From assembly GCA_900215285.1 (NCBI GenBank), contig OCMG01000004.1, positions 3,146,001 to 3,210,000 of the forward strand: a stretch of DNA of 64,000 nucleotides, written 5' to 3'. The translations under genes and the position numbers were made by a program. The notes beneath the pieces are model-generated. The model saw only the letters and a program-made list of their open reading frames with translations. It was not told the origin of the DNA and did not search any database. Below are positions 55,792-64,000 of this stretch, in pieces. Numbering within the stretch: the stretch's first letter is position 1; every line of letters begins with the position of its first letter. The stretch is from Ensifer adhaerens. Lineage in GTDB: Bacteria > Pseudomonadota > Alphaproteobacteria > Rhizobiales > Rhizobiaceae.

Positions 55792-56052
55792 ATGGCGCGT
55801 GCAAAGACATTTTCCCTGGGCGACACCTATGACGGCATGATCGCCGATCTGGTGAAGAGCGGGCGGTTTTCGACCGAGACCGAGGTGGTTCGCGCGGGGA
55901 TCAGGATGCTGGCGGATTACGAGGCGGAGATGCAAAAGCTGCGGGAGCAGATCAGCGCAGCGGATCGCGAGATTGCAGATGGCAAAGGTATCGAGTTCAC
56001 AGGAGCCGACGACCTTCTCAAGACAGTGATGAAAAGCCGGCATGACAGCTAG
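55792..56052 (+). CDS. parD: ParD-family (CC2985-type) antitoxin
   Basis: The 86-residue protein has the ribbon-helix-helix DNA-binding part KTFSLGDTYDGMIADLVKSGRF and the helical toxin-neutralising tail. The match to the type II ParD (CopG/Arc fold) family includes the STETEVVRAGIRMLADYE segment. It overlaps the parE-like gene by 11 bases. A perfect inverted repeat upstream is the likely self-operator. Confidence 0.93.
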   Translation: MARAKTFSLGDTYDGMIADLVKSGRFSTETEVVRAGIRMLADYEAEMQKLREQISAADREIADGKGIEFTGADDLLKTVMKSRHDS

Positions 56053-56347
56053 TAAGCGGCTGATCGTTGCACCACTGGCGCTCCGGGATCTCTCGGAGAT
56101 GCGCGACTTTATTGCACAATCCAGTCCCAGAGACGCGGAAGCGTTTCTTGCGGACCTGACCAGAAAGATCGCCTGGATCGCAGAGGTCGATTTCACCGGC
56201 TCGCCGCGCGACCATATTCTGCCCGGTCTCAGAGGGCTGCCATATCGGCAGCGCTGCATCTATTATCGTTCCTTGCCGGACCGGATCGTCATCTTGAGGG
56301 TGTTGCACGGTGCGCAGGACGTATTGGCCGCGAAATTCGAGGGCTGA
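56042..56347 (+). CDS. parE: ParE-family (RelE/ParE superfamily) toxin
   Basis: The 101-residue protein has the ParE fold: LIVAPLALRDLSEMRDFIAQSSP at the start, FLADLTRKIAWIAE, and the C-terminal YRQRCIYYRSLPDRIVILRVLHGAQD with the usual basic residues. ParE toxins poison DNA gyrase; some family members cut mRNA instead. It overlaps parD by 11 bases and is translated from the same message. The operon sits between dinB and an acyl-CoA dehydrogenase gene with no visible mobile element. Confidence 0.93.
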   Translation: MTASKRLIVAPLALRDLSEMRDFIAQSSPRDAEAFLADLTRKIAWIAEVDFTGSPRDHILPGLRGLPYRQRCIYYRSLPDRIVILRVLHGAQDVLAAKFEG

Positions 56348-56356
56348 CAGCCCCGC

Positions 56357-58159
56357 TCACACCTCGCCAAAATCCTCTCCCACGAAATCCAGACATGTCG
56401 TATCCAGCGACGCTACCAGCGCCAGTTCGGCGTGAACCTTCGGAAGCTCGTAGCGGAAGAAATAGCGGCAAGCGCCCAGCTTGCCGCGATAGAAGATGCC
56501 TTCCGCCCCTTCCACAGCGCCATCGGCCAAAGCCGTTTCGGCGATCAGCGCCTGCTTTAGCCAGAGCCAAGCGATCACGACATGACCGAAGGAATTGAGG
56601 AAGAGCGTGGCGTTGGCGAGGCCGCGATTGGCGTCGCTGGCCGCGCCGACGGCCTGAAGGGCCGCGCCGAGCGCGCCGATGGCGGCTTGCAACGCTGTGG
56701 CCTCTTCCGCCAATCCTGTCGAGGCGGCTGCCTTCGCAGTCGCGGTGACTTCGCCGAGCAAGATCTTCAGCGCCGCACCGTCCTTCATCCGCACCTTGCG
56801 GCCCAACAGGTCCAGAGCCTGAATGCCGTATGTGCCTTCATGAATGTGGTTGAGCCGATTGTCGCGATAGTAGCGCTCGACCGGGAAATCGCGGGTATAG
56901 CCATAGCCCCCAAGGATCTGGATCGCCCATTTGTTGGCTTCAAGGCAGTGTTCTGAAGGCCAGCTTTTGGCGACAGGGGTGAGGATTTCGAGGAGAAGAT
57001 GCAGGTTCGCCCGCTTCTCCGTATCAGCTTCAACCTTCTCCAGATCGGTCAGATGGGCGCAATAGGCGGTCAGCGCCATCGCGCCTTCGACAGCAGCCTT
57101 CTGGGCCAGCAGCATGCGGCGGATATCGGCATGCTCGATAATCGGCACCTGCGGCGAGGCCGGGTTCTTGTCCTGCGGATGGCGGCCTTGGAGCCGCTCG
57201 CGGGCGTAATTGAGCGAGAAGAGATAGCCGCCGAGCCCCGCCATGACGGCCGTGTGGCCGACACCGAGACGGGCTTCGTTCATCATGTGGAACATGCAGG
57301 CGAGCCCCTGCCCCTCAGTGCCCACCAGCGTGCCGATCGTGTCGCCGCCGTCGGAGAAGTTGAGCAGGCAATTGGTCGTGCCGCGCTGGCCCATCTTGTG
57401 GTTCAGGCCACCGAGGCCGATATGGTTGGAGGCGCCAAGGCTGCCATCTTCATTCACGCGGGTTTTCGGCACGAGGAAGAGCGAGATGCCCTTCACGCCC
57501 GCCGAGCCACCGGGGATCTTCGCCAGCACCATGTGGACGATGTTTTCGGCCAGTTCATGGTCGCCACCGGAGATCCACATCTTGGAGCCGGAGAGACGAT
57601 AGGTGCCGTCGCCTAAAGGTTCGGCCTTGCAGGTGATGTCGGAGAGCGAGGATCCGGCCTGCGGTTCGGAGAGGCACATCGTGCCAAACCAGCGGCCTTC
57701 CAGCATCGGTGGCAGATAGCGGGCGATCTGCGCCTCAGTCCCGAAGGCGCGCAGCATGTTGGCGTTGCCGATGGTCAGAAAGGCATAATTGGCGATCGGC
57801 TGATTGGCGACCTGGAAGATGCCGGCGGCCAGAAGATGCACGGACATCGGCAATTGCAACCCGCCATCCGCCTCGTCGAAAACCGTGGCGAAAAAGCCGG
57901 CCGCCGCAAAGGCCTGCAAGGCCTCCCTGACGCCCGGAATGATCTCCACCTTGCCATCGACCACCTTCGGCTCATTGGCGTCAAGCTTGGCCGCAATCGG
58001 CTGGAAATGCTTCTCGGCAATCGCCTCGGCGCTATCGAGCATCGCGCTCACGCCGGCGCGGTCATGCGCGGCATAGCGTTCCGTCGCAAAGAGCGTCTCG
58101 ACCTCCAGAAACTCATAGAGGAGGAAATCGATATTGCGGCGATCGACGATCAGGGACAT
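56357..58159 (-). CDS. Acyl-CoA dehydrogenase, DmdC-like with C-terminal extension
   Basis: The 600-residue flavoprotein has the acyl-CoA dehydrogenase core (MCLSEPQAGSSLSD, WISGGDH, ILGGYGYTRDFPVERYYRDNR, and the catalytic Glu in NHIHEGTYGIQALDL) plus the extra C-terminal domain found in 3-(methylmercapto)propionyl-CoA dehydrogenase and related enzymes. It probably oxidises a medium or branched acyl-CoA. The ATG at 58159 has GGAGGT seven bases upstream; a GTG three codons earlier is not needed. It is divergent from nothing close; the LysE gene lies upstream on the same strand. Confidence 0.93.
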   Translation of the reverse strand: MSLIVDRRNIDFLLYEFLEVETLFATERYAAHDRAGVSAMLDSAEAIAEKHFQPIAAKLDANEPKVVDGKVEIIPGVREALQAFAAAGFFATVFDEADGGLQLPMSVHLLAAGIFQVANQPIANYAFLTIGNANMLRAFGTEAQIARYLPPMLEGRWFGTMCLSEPQAGSSLSDITCKAEPLGDGTYRLSGSKMWISGGDHELAENIVHMVLAKIPGGSAGVKGISLFLVPKTRVNEDGSLGASNHIGLGGLNHKMGQRGTTNCLLNFSDGGDTIGTLVGTEGQGLACMFHMMNEARLGVGHTAVMAGLGGYLFSLNYARERLQGRHPQDKNPASPQVPIIEHADIRRMLLAQKAAVEGAMALTAYCAHLTDLEKVEADTEKRANLHLLLEILTPVAKSWPSEHCLEANKWAIQILGGYGYTRDFPVERYYRDNRLNHIHEGTYGIQALDLLGRKVRMKDGAALKILLGEVTATAKAAASTGLAEEATALQAAIGALGAALQAVGAASDANRGLANATLFLNSFGHVVIAWLWLKQALIAETALADGAVEGAEGIFYRGKLGACRYFFRYELPKVHAELALVASLDTTCLDFVGEDFGEV

Positions 58160-58245
58160 GGGCGGCACCTCCAGAACATACTACCCGGTATGTTGCGGAC
58201 AACATGCCCCGAATCGCGCGACTGTTCAAGAGTGAACGAGTGGCC

Positions 58246-58890
58246 TCATGCCTTGCGCGCGTTCATCAGTCCTGGCGCGGCGTGCATGATCGCATGGACG
58301 GCGAAGCCGATGAACATGATGCCGCTGAGCCGCGTCACCCAGAGTTCATGCCGCCGATAGAGCCGGCGGATCGCGGACATGCCGACGATGCCGATCAGGA
58401 TAAGATAGGCGAAGAGACCGCCGACAAAGGTTGCCGCCACCAGCGCCGGCAGCATGGCGAAGGTCAGCAGGCCGGCCTTGGCGGAGAGTAGTGCCGTCAG
58501 CGTCGCCACCGCGACCGGATAGGATTTCGGATTGGTCAGCCCGAAAGTCAGGCCATGCAGCATGGGACGGCGGATGCGCGCGGCGCTCATGTCTTCCTCC
58601 GAGCGGCGCTTGACGGTGACGGCGCGCCAGCCGAGCCAGAAGAGATAGGCACCGCTGATCAGACCCAGGATATCGAAGAATGTCGAGCCGATGACCGTTG
58701 CGCCGACGATGGAGACCAGCGCAAGCGTCGACCACACGACATCGCCCGCGAGATGCCCCGTGAGGAACGCCGCCGCCGAGCGCCTGCCCTGATCCGCGCC
58801 GATGCCGAAGACGGCGAGCACACCGGGCCCCGGCGTGATCCCGTAGACAAAGCCTGCGATGACGGCCGCGCCGAGTGCGTAGATGTCCAT
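58246..58890 (-). CDS. LysE/RhtB family exporter
   Basis: The 214-residue inner-membrane protein has the family N-terminus AVIAGFVYGITPGPGVLAVFG (GxTPGPG) and six hydrophobic segments; LTFGLTNPKSYPVAVATLTALL is the NPK motif that follows the third segment. LysE/RhtB members export lysine, threonine or homoserine; the substrate here is unknown. GGAG precedes the ATG at 58890. It is divergent from the ABC-F gene. Confidence 0.93.
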   Translation of the reverse strand: MDIYALGAAVIAGFVYGITPGPGVLAVFGIGADQGRRSAAAFLTGHLAGDVVWSTLALVSIVGATVIGSTFFDILGLISGAYLFWLGWRAVTVKRRSEEDMSAARIRRPMLHGLTFGLTNPKSYPVAVATLTALLSAKAGLLTFAMLPALVAATFVGGLFAYLILIGIVGMSAIRRLYRRHELWVTRLSGIMFIGFAVHAIMHAAPGLMNARKA

Positions 58891-59016
58891 GAGCGTCTCC
58901 TTCGCGCGCACTGATCGACTCGCGCCTGCAGTCAATCACGTTACCCGCTTTTGTCCGCTCTTCAACGGCCCTCCCCCTTGCCATCCCCGCCAACGTCGGC
59001 CATTAAACCCGCCATC

Positions 59017-60891
59017 ATGATCACGATCTCAGGCCTCACGGCCCGCATTGCCGGGCGTCTTCTCATTGACGATGCGTCGCTGACCTTGCCCTCCGGGTTC
59101 AAGGCGGGGCTTGTCGGGCGCAATGGCGCGGGCAAATCCACGCTCTTCAAGATCATCACGGGCGACATGTCGCCGGAGGCCGGCACGGTCAATTATCCCA
59201 AGGGCGCGCGGATCGGTCAGGTGGCGCAGGAAGCGCCGGGGACTGACGACGCGCTGATCGAGATCGTCATGGCCGCCGACAAGGAGCGTGCTGCGCTGAT
59301 GAAGGAGGCGGAAACCGCCACCGACCCGCATCGCATCGCCGAGATCCAGGTGCGGCTTGCCGATATCGACGCCTATTCGGCGGAAGCCCGCGCGGCCTCC
59401 ATTCTTGCCGGTCTCGGCTTCGACGACGAGGCGCAGAAGCGGCCGGCGAAGAGCTTTTCCGGTGGCTGGCGGATGCGTGTGGCGCTGGCGGCCGTGCTGT
59501 TTTCCGAACCGGACCTGCTGCTGCTCGACGAGCCGACCAACTATCTCGACCTTGAAGGCACGCTCTGGCTCGAGGACTATATCAAGCGCTATCCGCACAC
59601 GGTCATCATCATCAGCCACGACCGCGATCTGCTGAACTCCGCGGTCAACTCGATCGTGCATCTGGACCAGAAGAAGCTCACCTTCTATCGCGGCTCCTAT
59701 GACCAATTCGAGCGGCAGAAGGCCGAGGCCGACGAGCTTCAGATGAAGGCGCGGGCCAAGAACGAGGCGGCGCGCAAGCATCTGCAGAGCTTCATCGACC
59801 GCTTCAAGGCCAAGGCGACGAAGGCCAAGCAGGCGCAGAGCCGCGTCAAGGCGCTGGAGCGGATGGGAACGGTCGCAGCCGTCGTGCACGAGCATGTGGC
59901 GGGCTTCAAGTTTCCAGATCCGGAGAAGGAAGCCGCCTCTCCGATCGTCCATGTCGAAAAGGGCGCGGTCGGTTACGAGCCGGGCAAGCCGATCCTGAAA
60001 AACCTCAACCTGCGCATCGACACCGACGACCGCATCGCGCTGCTCGGCTCGAACGGTAACGGCAAGTCGACCTTCGCCAAATTCATTTCGGGCAGGCTGA
60101 AAGCCGAAGCCGGGCGGGTGACGCTGGCGCCGAACCTGAAGATCGGCTTCTTCGCCCAGCACCAGCTCGACGATCTCGTACCCGAACAGAGCGCGGTGGA
60201 TCATGTGCGCAAGCTGATGCCGCTGGAGCCGGAAGCCAAGGTCCGTTCGCGCGTCGCGCAGATGGGCCTGCCGACGGAGAAGATGGATACGGCCGCCAAG
60301 GACCTTTCCGGTGGCGAGAAGGCGCGGCTGCTCATGGGCCTTTCCGCCTTCCACGCGCCGAACCTGCTGATCCTCGACGAACCGACAAACCATCTCGACA
60401 TCGACAGCCGCCGCGCGCTGATCGAAGCGCTGAACGATTATACCGGCGCGGTCATCCTGATCTCGCACGACCGCCACCTGATCGAGGCGACGGTGGACCG
60501 GCTCTGGCTGGTGCGCGACGGCACGGTGAAGGTGTTCGAGGGCGATCTCGAAGAATATCGCGATCTCGTGGTTTCAGCGGGCAAGGCGTCGCAGAGAAAG
60601 GAGAGCACGGCCACCTCCGTCCCGCAGGCTGAAAAGGCGCCGGCGCAGAAGCGTTCCAATCCGATCGCGCTGAAGAAAAAGATCGATGAAATCCAGAGCT
60701 TGATCGACCGGATTGAGAGATTGATTCAAGGCATCGATACCGAGCTTTCCGACCCCGAGATTTACGCCAAGAACCCCAACCGGGCTGCGGACCTGACGAC
60801 CGCGCGGGCAAATGCGCAGAAGAAGCTGGAGGCCAGCGAAGAGGAATGGCTGGCACTTTCAACCGAGCTGGAAGAGATCGGTGGCGCCTGA
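59017..60891 (+). CDS. ABC-F family ATP-binding protein
   Basis: ABC-F proteins bind the ribosome rather than membranes and act in translation or antibiotic protection. The 624-residue protein has two ATP-binding cassettes: Walker A GRNGAGKST and GSNGNGKST, signatures FSGGWRMRVALA and LSGGEKARLLMG, and Walker B LLLLDEPTNYLDL and LLILDEPTNHLDI, joined by a linker with many Lys and Glu, and a C-terminal coiled coil (KKKIDEIQSLIDRIERLIQG). The pattern resembles E. coli YheS/Uup rather than a known resistance protein. The start at 59017 begins ITISGLTARIAG. Confidence 0.95.
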   Translation: MITISGLTARIAGRLLIDDASLTLPSGFKAGLVGRNGAGKSTLFKIITGDMSPEAGTVNYPKGARIGQVAQEAPGTDDALIEIVMAADKERAALMKEAETATDPHRIAEIQVRLADIDAYSAEARAASILAGLGFDDEAQKRPAKSFSGGWRMRVALAAVLFSEPDLLLLDEPTNYLDLEGTLWLEDYIKRYPHTVIIISHDRDLLNSAVNSIVHLDQKKLTFYRGSYDQFERQKAEADELQMKARAKNEAARKHLQSFIDRFKAKATKAKQAQSRVKALERMGTVAAVVHEHVAGFKFPDPEKEAASPIVHVEKGAVGYEPGKPILKNLNLRIDTDDRIALLGSNGNGKSTFAKFISGRLKAEAGRVTLAPNLKIGFFAQHQLDDLVPEQSAVDHVRKLMPLEPEAKVRSRVAQMGLPTEKMDTAAKDLSGGEKARLLMGLSAFHAPNLLILDEPTNHLDIDSRRALIEALNDYTGAVILISHDRHLIEATVDRLWLVRDGTVKVFEGDLEEYRDLVVSAGKASQRKESTATSVPQAEKAPAQKRSNPIALKKKIDEIQSLIDRIERLIQGIDTELSDPEIYAKNPNRAADLTTARANAQKKLEASEEEWLALSTELEEIGGA

Positions 60892-61074
60892 TCAGTGACA
60901 GGGAGCCACGTAAACGTCATTCTGCCGGCATCTGAAGCGCAGGCGCTGCCATGGCCCTCTCCAGAAGCAACTCGCGTAATATTCCGCATTCCCGGGACCG
61001 CTGCAACGAATGATTAACCATAATCGCCGAATGATCGGACATACCTCCTCCGATTTCTTCCGAGCGATTCTTTC

Positions 61075-61959
61075 ATGCCGTTTAAGCCCTTACTTGCCGC
61101 CGCGCTGTCCTGCCTCCTGCTAGCCGGCTGCAACACCACGAAATCGGAAAAGGACGGCGGACCTTCGCTGAAATCCTCCTACGCGCCGGCCGAGGGCGAA
61201 CGTCGTCACCTCGGGGCCAATGAGCCCGTGAAGATGGAGCCGACCGCCTGGATGAAGCCGGAATCGCCCACCCGCTCGAGAAGCATATTTTCCAGCGGAG
61301 GGCTGGCAGGTCGAACCCTCTCGGTCGGGTCCATCTCCGACATCCGGCTACAGGACAAGGAACTGATCCTGACCTTCGATGATGGGCCGATGCCGGGCAA
61401 GACGGAACAGATCCTGGACGTGCTGGACCGTTTCCACGTCAAGGCCAGCTTCATGATGGTGGGGCAGATGGCGCGCAGTCATCCGGAAATCGCCCGCGAC
61501 GTCGTGCGGCGCGGCCACTCCATCGGCAGCCATACGTTCAGCCACAAGAACCTCGCGGCGTTGAATTTCGAGACAGCGATGGCCGAGATCGACAAGGGCG
61601 AGCACGCGGTCAGCGACGCAGTGGATGCGCCGGTCGGCTTCTTCCGCTTCCCCTATCTTGCCGACACGCGAAAAATCCGCTCGGCGCTCGCCAATCGCGG
61701 CACCGTGGTCATGGACGTCAACATCGACTCGAAGGACTATTTCAAGAGCAGCCCGAATGCGGTGCTGGAGCGGACGATGGCCGTGATCCACCATCAACGC
61801 AAAGGTATCATCCTGATGCACGATATCCATGCCCGCACGGTGGCCATGCTGCCGCTGCTCCTCTCGCGGCTGGAAGACGAGGGCTACAGCGTCGTGACGC
61901 TGCGCTACAATCGCAGCCGGGTTCCCCAAGGCGGTCTGATCGCGTCCAACGAACACTGA
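61075..61959 (+). CDS. Polysaccharide deacetylase family lipoprotein
   Basis: The 294-residue protein has a lipoprotein signal (LLLAGC, lipidated Cys19), a linker to about residue 90, and a NodB-type carbohydrate esterase-4 domain: LTFDDGP with Asp102 and Asp103, GSHTFSH with His153 and His157 as metal ligands, and RFPYLADTRK and ILMHDIHARTV. It is expected to remove acetyl groups from peptidoglycan or a surface polysaccharide at the envelope. TTAACCAT at 61014-61021 lies about 55 bases before the ATG. The hairpin at 62019-62041 should end its message. Confidence 0.93.
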   Translation: MPFKPLLAAALSCLLLAGCNTTKSEKDGGPSLKSSYAPAEGERRHLGANEPVKMEPTAWMKPESPTRSRSIFSSGGLAGRTLSVGSISDIRLQDKELILTFDDGPMPGKTEQILDVLDRFHVKASFMMVGQMARSHPEIARDVVRRGHSIGSHTFSHKNLAALNFETAMAEIDKGEHAVSDAVDAPVGFFRFPYLADTRKIRSALANRGTVVMDVNIDSKDYFKSSPNAVLERTMAVIHHQRKGIILMHDIHARTVAMLPLLLSRLEDEGYSVVTLRYNRSRVPQGGLIASNEH

Positions 61960-62015
61960 CAGCGGGTCTCGGCGGCCCGCCGCAGGTTCGCAATTGCCTG
62001 GCGCGTCGCTCCAGA

Positions 62016-62564
62016 TCAAGCCGGCTGATCGGCCGGCTTTTCCGTTGTGGCAGACGCTTCCTGCGCAATGACCGCCCGACGCGCATTCTCGAAGGCATCG
62101 CGCAGCGCCTGCTCCTGGCTGCGATCAAGATTGGTGCGCAGGATGCGGCCACCATGCTTGCTCATCTCCTCAACGACACGGTCGGAGGTTGCTCGCTTGG
62201 CCGAGATGAAAAGGGCCGCCTGGCCAGGCTGCAGGATCGAGGACACGTCCTTCATGAAGCCATCGTTGATGCCATAATCCGACAATGCACCGGCCAGAGC
62301 GCCAGCGCCCGCGCCTGCGGCGACGCCAACCAGCGGATTGAGGAAAACCAAGCCTGCCAGCAAACCCCAGAATGCGCCGCCGGATGCTCCCATGGCCCAG
62401 AGATTGACCATCTGGTGCAGCTTGATCTGTCCGTCCGATTCGGAGGTCGCCACGACGGCATCCTCGATCTCGATCAGATATTCCTTGGCAAGCTTGAACA
62501 GAGCCTCACGAGCCGTTTCTGCCTGTTCCTGGCTGTTGTAGCCGATGACGATGAGTTCAGACAT
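62016..62564 (-). CDS. DUF1269 domain protein with glycine-rich membrane segment
   Basis: The 182-residue protein matches the DUF1269 type: an N-terminal ferredoxin-like domain (ELIVIGYNSQEQAETAREAL), a glycine-rich hydrophobic segment (ASGGAFWGLLAGLVFLNPLVGVAAGAGAGALAG), and a C-terminal FMKDVSSILQPGQAALFISAKRA. Such proteins are stress-associated and may sit at the membrane; the function is unknown. The end of its coding region carries the terminator hairpin of the convergent deacetylase gene. The ATG at 62564 is used. Confidence 0.88.
   Translation of the reverse strand: MSELIVIGYNSQEQAETAREALFKLAKEYLIEIEDAVVATSESDGQIKLHQMVNLWAMGASGGAFWGLLAGLVFLNPLVGVAAGAGAGALAGALSDYGINDGFMKDVSSILQPGQAALFISAKRATSDRVVEEMSKHGGRILRTNLDRSQEQALRDAFENARRAVIAQEASATTEKPADQPA
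62019..62041 (+). terminator. Rho-independent terminator of the deacetylase gene inside DUF1269 3' codons
   Basis: AAGCCGGC-TGATCG-GCCGGCTTTT makes an eight-base-pair stem followed by four T on the + strand. It lies 60 bases after the deacetylase stop and within the final codons of the convergent DUF1269 gene. Confidence 0.75.
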
Positions 62565-62683
62565 GGTGCGCGTCCTTTTCTGGTCAGATATTCTCTGATC
62601 AACATATGGGGACGAAACATGACAACTGCACGGTCGCAGCCGTCGGGAATGCTACAATCGACAAAATGACGCAGGGCGAGGCG

Positions 62684-63133
62684 CTAGGCCTTTCGCTCCC
62701 AGCCACCGGCACCGTTCTGCTGCCAATAGGTCAGCTGGTTATCGGGCCCGGCAAAGCGACGCCACTGTCCACGCGCGCGTTCCAGTTGTTCATTATCATG
62801 GCCGTCGAACATCACGACGACGCGCTCATAGCCGGCAACGTTGTCGATGTCGGCGCCGGCACAGAGAAAGCGGATATTGGCGCCGTTCGGATTTCCCTCG
62901 CCGGTCGTCAGAAGGATCGGCTGGCGGGCGTCGAATTCCCCGCCGTCCACGCCATGGGGCAGAAAGCTCTGCTCCCGCCAAGTCCATAAATGGCCGTCAA
63001 TCTGATCGCGCACCGGCTCTGCGGGGAATTGCAGGATCACCTTCCAGCCCCGCGCCACGGATTTTTCGACCAGAGACGGCAACGCCTCCTCCAGTTTCGA
63101 TTCCGTCAGATGATAGAAGAGGATTTCCGCCAG
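62684..63133 (-). CDS. holC: DNA polymerase III chi subunit (apparent CTG start)
   Basis: HolC is the chi subunit of the clamp loader and contacts SSB. The 149-residue protein has the family N-terminus LAEILFYHLTESKLEEALPSLVEKSVARGW and QSFLPHGVDGGEFDARQPILLTTG, ending DNQLTYWQQNGAGG. The conserved start EILFYHLTE has no upstream ATG, GTG or TTG before the in-frame pepA stop (TGA at 63137-63139). The best initiator is CTG at 63133, with GAGGG seven bases upstream. TTG at 63082 would drop 17 conserved residues. The gene follows pepA by three bases and is probably translated with it. Confidence 0.88.
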   Translation of the reverse strand: MAEILFYHLTESKLEEALPSLVEKSVARGWKVILQFPAEPVRDQIDGHLWTWREQSFLPHGVDGGEFDARQPILLTTGEGNPNGANIRFLCAGADIDNVAGYERVVVMFDGHDNEQLERARGQWRRFAGPDNQLTYWQQNGAGGWERKA

Positions 63134-63136
63134 CGG

Positions 63137-64000
63137 TCAGCCCTCGTGATTGTCGGCTACGAAAGCATTCAGGAGGCGCACGCCGAAACCGGAGCCCCAT
63201 GAATGGTTGATCTCCGTGGACGGCGCAGCCATGGCGGTCGAGGCGATGTCGAGATGCGCCCAGGGTGTGGAGCCGACGAAGCGCTTGAGAAACTGCGCCG
63301 CCGTGATGGCGCCCGCCTGCCGGCCGCCCGTGTTCTTCATGTCGGCGATCTTGCTGTCGATCATCTTGTCATATTCCTTGCCGAGCGGCATGCGCCACAG
63401 CTTCTCCGACGTCTTGAGGCCGGCATCCGTCAAGGCTGCAGCCAGCACGTCGTCGTTGCAGAAGAGGCCCGCGTGATGTGGGCCCAGCGCCACGCCGATC
63501 GCGCCTGTCAAGGTTGCCAGATTGATCATCAGCTTCGGCTTGAAGCGATCATTGCAATAATGCAGCGCGTCGGACAGCACGAGGCGACCTTCGGCATCCG
63601 TGTTCAGGACTTCGATCGTCTGGCCGGACATCGAGGTCACGACGTCACCCGGGCGATAGGCATTGCCGTCGGGCATGTTCTCGACAAGGCCTATGATGCC
63701 GATCACATTCACCTTGGCCTTGCGGGCGGCGAGAGCATGCATGAGACCGGTCACGGCGGCCGCGCCGCCCATGTCGCCCTTCATCTCGTCCATGCTGGCC
63801 GCCGGTTTGATCGAAATGCCGCCGGTGTCGAAGACGACTCCCTTGCCGATGAACGCGACCGGCTGGTCGCTCGCCTTGGCTCCCTGCCACTGCATGACCA
63901 CAAGACGCGGCGGGCGGACGGATCCCTGGCCCACGGCCAGGAGCGCGCCCATGCCGAGCTTCCGCATCTCCTTTTCGGTCAGAACTTCCACCGTGACACC
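63137..64000 (-). CDS. pepA: Leucyl aminopeptidase, M17 family (5' end outside window)
   Basis: PepA removes N-terminal amino acids with a two-metal centre. This fragment contains the metal-binding catalytic domain: [32 protein letters not shown] (the Lys and Asp ligands) and [14 protein letters not shown], plus the [16 protein letters not shown] end signature. It stops at 63137 with FVADNHEG. The N-terminal half lies beyond base 64000. It precedes holC by three bases, as in many alphaproteobacteria. Confidence 0.97.
   Translation of the reverse strand, partial: GVTVEVLTEKEMRKLGMGALLAVGQGSVRPPRLVVMQWQGAKASDQPVAFIGKGVVFDTGGISIKPAASMDEMKGDMGGAAAVTGLMHALAARKAKVNVIGIIGLVENMPDGNAYRPGDVVTSMSGQTIEVLNTDAEGRLVLSDALHYCNDRFKPKLMINLATLTGAIGVALGPHHAGLFCNDDVLAAALTDAGLKTSEKLWRMPLGKEYDKMIDSKIADMKNTGGRQAGAITAAQFLKRFVGSTPWAHLDIASTAMAAPSTEINHSWGSGFGVRLLNAFVADNHEG

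Overview
The window is a gene-dense, high-GC stretch of alphaproteobacterial chromosome. Its gene content and neighbourhoods (GatCAB, ruvX, an AidB-like dehydrogenase, pyrB with a pyrC-like partner, parC, ppk/ppx/hdaA, uvrC-pgsA-moaD-moaE, an Omp25/RopB-type porin, many Rhizobiales-only DUFs) point to a member of the Rhizobiaceae (Rhizobium/Agrobacterium-like). I saw no rRNA, tRNA, CRISPR array, prophage or insertion sequence. Most of the window is core genome, with small accessory insertions: two toxin-antitoxin pairs, a solitary YjhX-type toxin and some regulator/transport modules.

Layout. 1-5 kb: glutamyl/aspartyl-tRNA amidotransferase gatB (cut by the window start) and gatC-gatA, with DUF6455, GNAT and YjhX genes between them. 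5-13.6 kb: an arylamine N-acetyltransferase broken by a one-base frameshift, a UPF0173 hydrolase, a VOC protein, two AEC-type carriers, ruvX overlapped tail-to-tail by a small membrane-protein operon, a TetR/PaiB divergent pair and aidB. 13.6-20 kb: pyrB with a pyrC-like gene that has lost the metal-binding residues, bpt, an AbrB-Doc toxin-antitoxin pair with promoter and operator, and parC. 20-29 kb: three unknown exported proteins, an aldo/keto reductase, aspS, a Tat-exported multicopper oxidase and rnd. 29-37.4 kb: a leftward run of a CDP-alcohol phosphatidyltransferase, an AI-2E/PerM permease, hdaA, ppk (with a candidate Pho box) and ppx, then purM-purN rightward. 37.4-45 kb: a BON-domain gene under a near-perfect EcfG-type stress promoter, a NudK-like hydrolase coupled to a molybdopterin oxidoreductase, rlmJ, a secreted Cys-rich protein with RNase T2 and a GST, an Omp25-like porin, and a CtrA box. 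45-49.3 kb: uvrC, pgsA, moaD, moaE and ung in one direction. 49.3-54 kb: a zinc alcohol dehydrogenase, an AraC regulator, an orphan LivH-type permease, and a CGNR zinc-finger regulator with a lipoprotein, the last two units sharing a large palindrome. 54-64 kb: ndk, a second GST, DinB, parDE, a large acyl-CoA dehydrogenase, a LysE exporter, an ABC-F ATPase, a lipoprotein polysaccharide deacetylase, DUF1269, holC (apparently CTG-initiated) and pepA (cut by the window end).

How the genes work together. GatCAB with AspRS suggests indirect synthesis of Gln-tRNA and/or Asn-tRNA. PurM and PurN are consecutive purine genes, and PyrB with its PyrC-like partner probably form a complex. Ppk and Ppx make and degrade polyphosphate. 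MoaD/MoaE make molybdopterin, which the oxidoreductase at 38.3-40.4 kb would use. Ung, UvrC, RuvX, Rnd and HolC cover DNA/RNA maintenance. The most unusual items are the CGNR-regulator palindrome with an apparently leaderless start, the metal-site-less dihydroorotase, the CTG start of holC, the frameshifted NAT gene, and the Doc toxin with Gln in place of the catalytic His.
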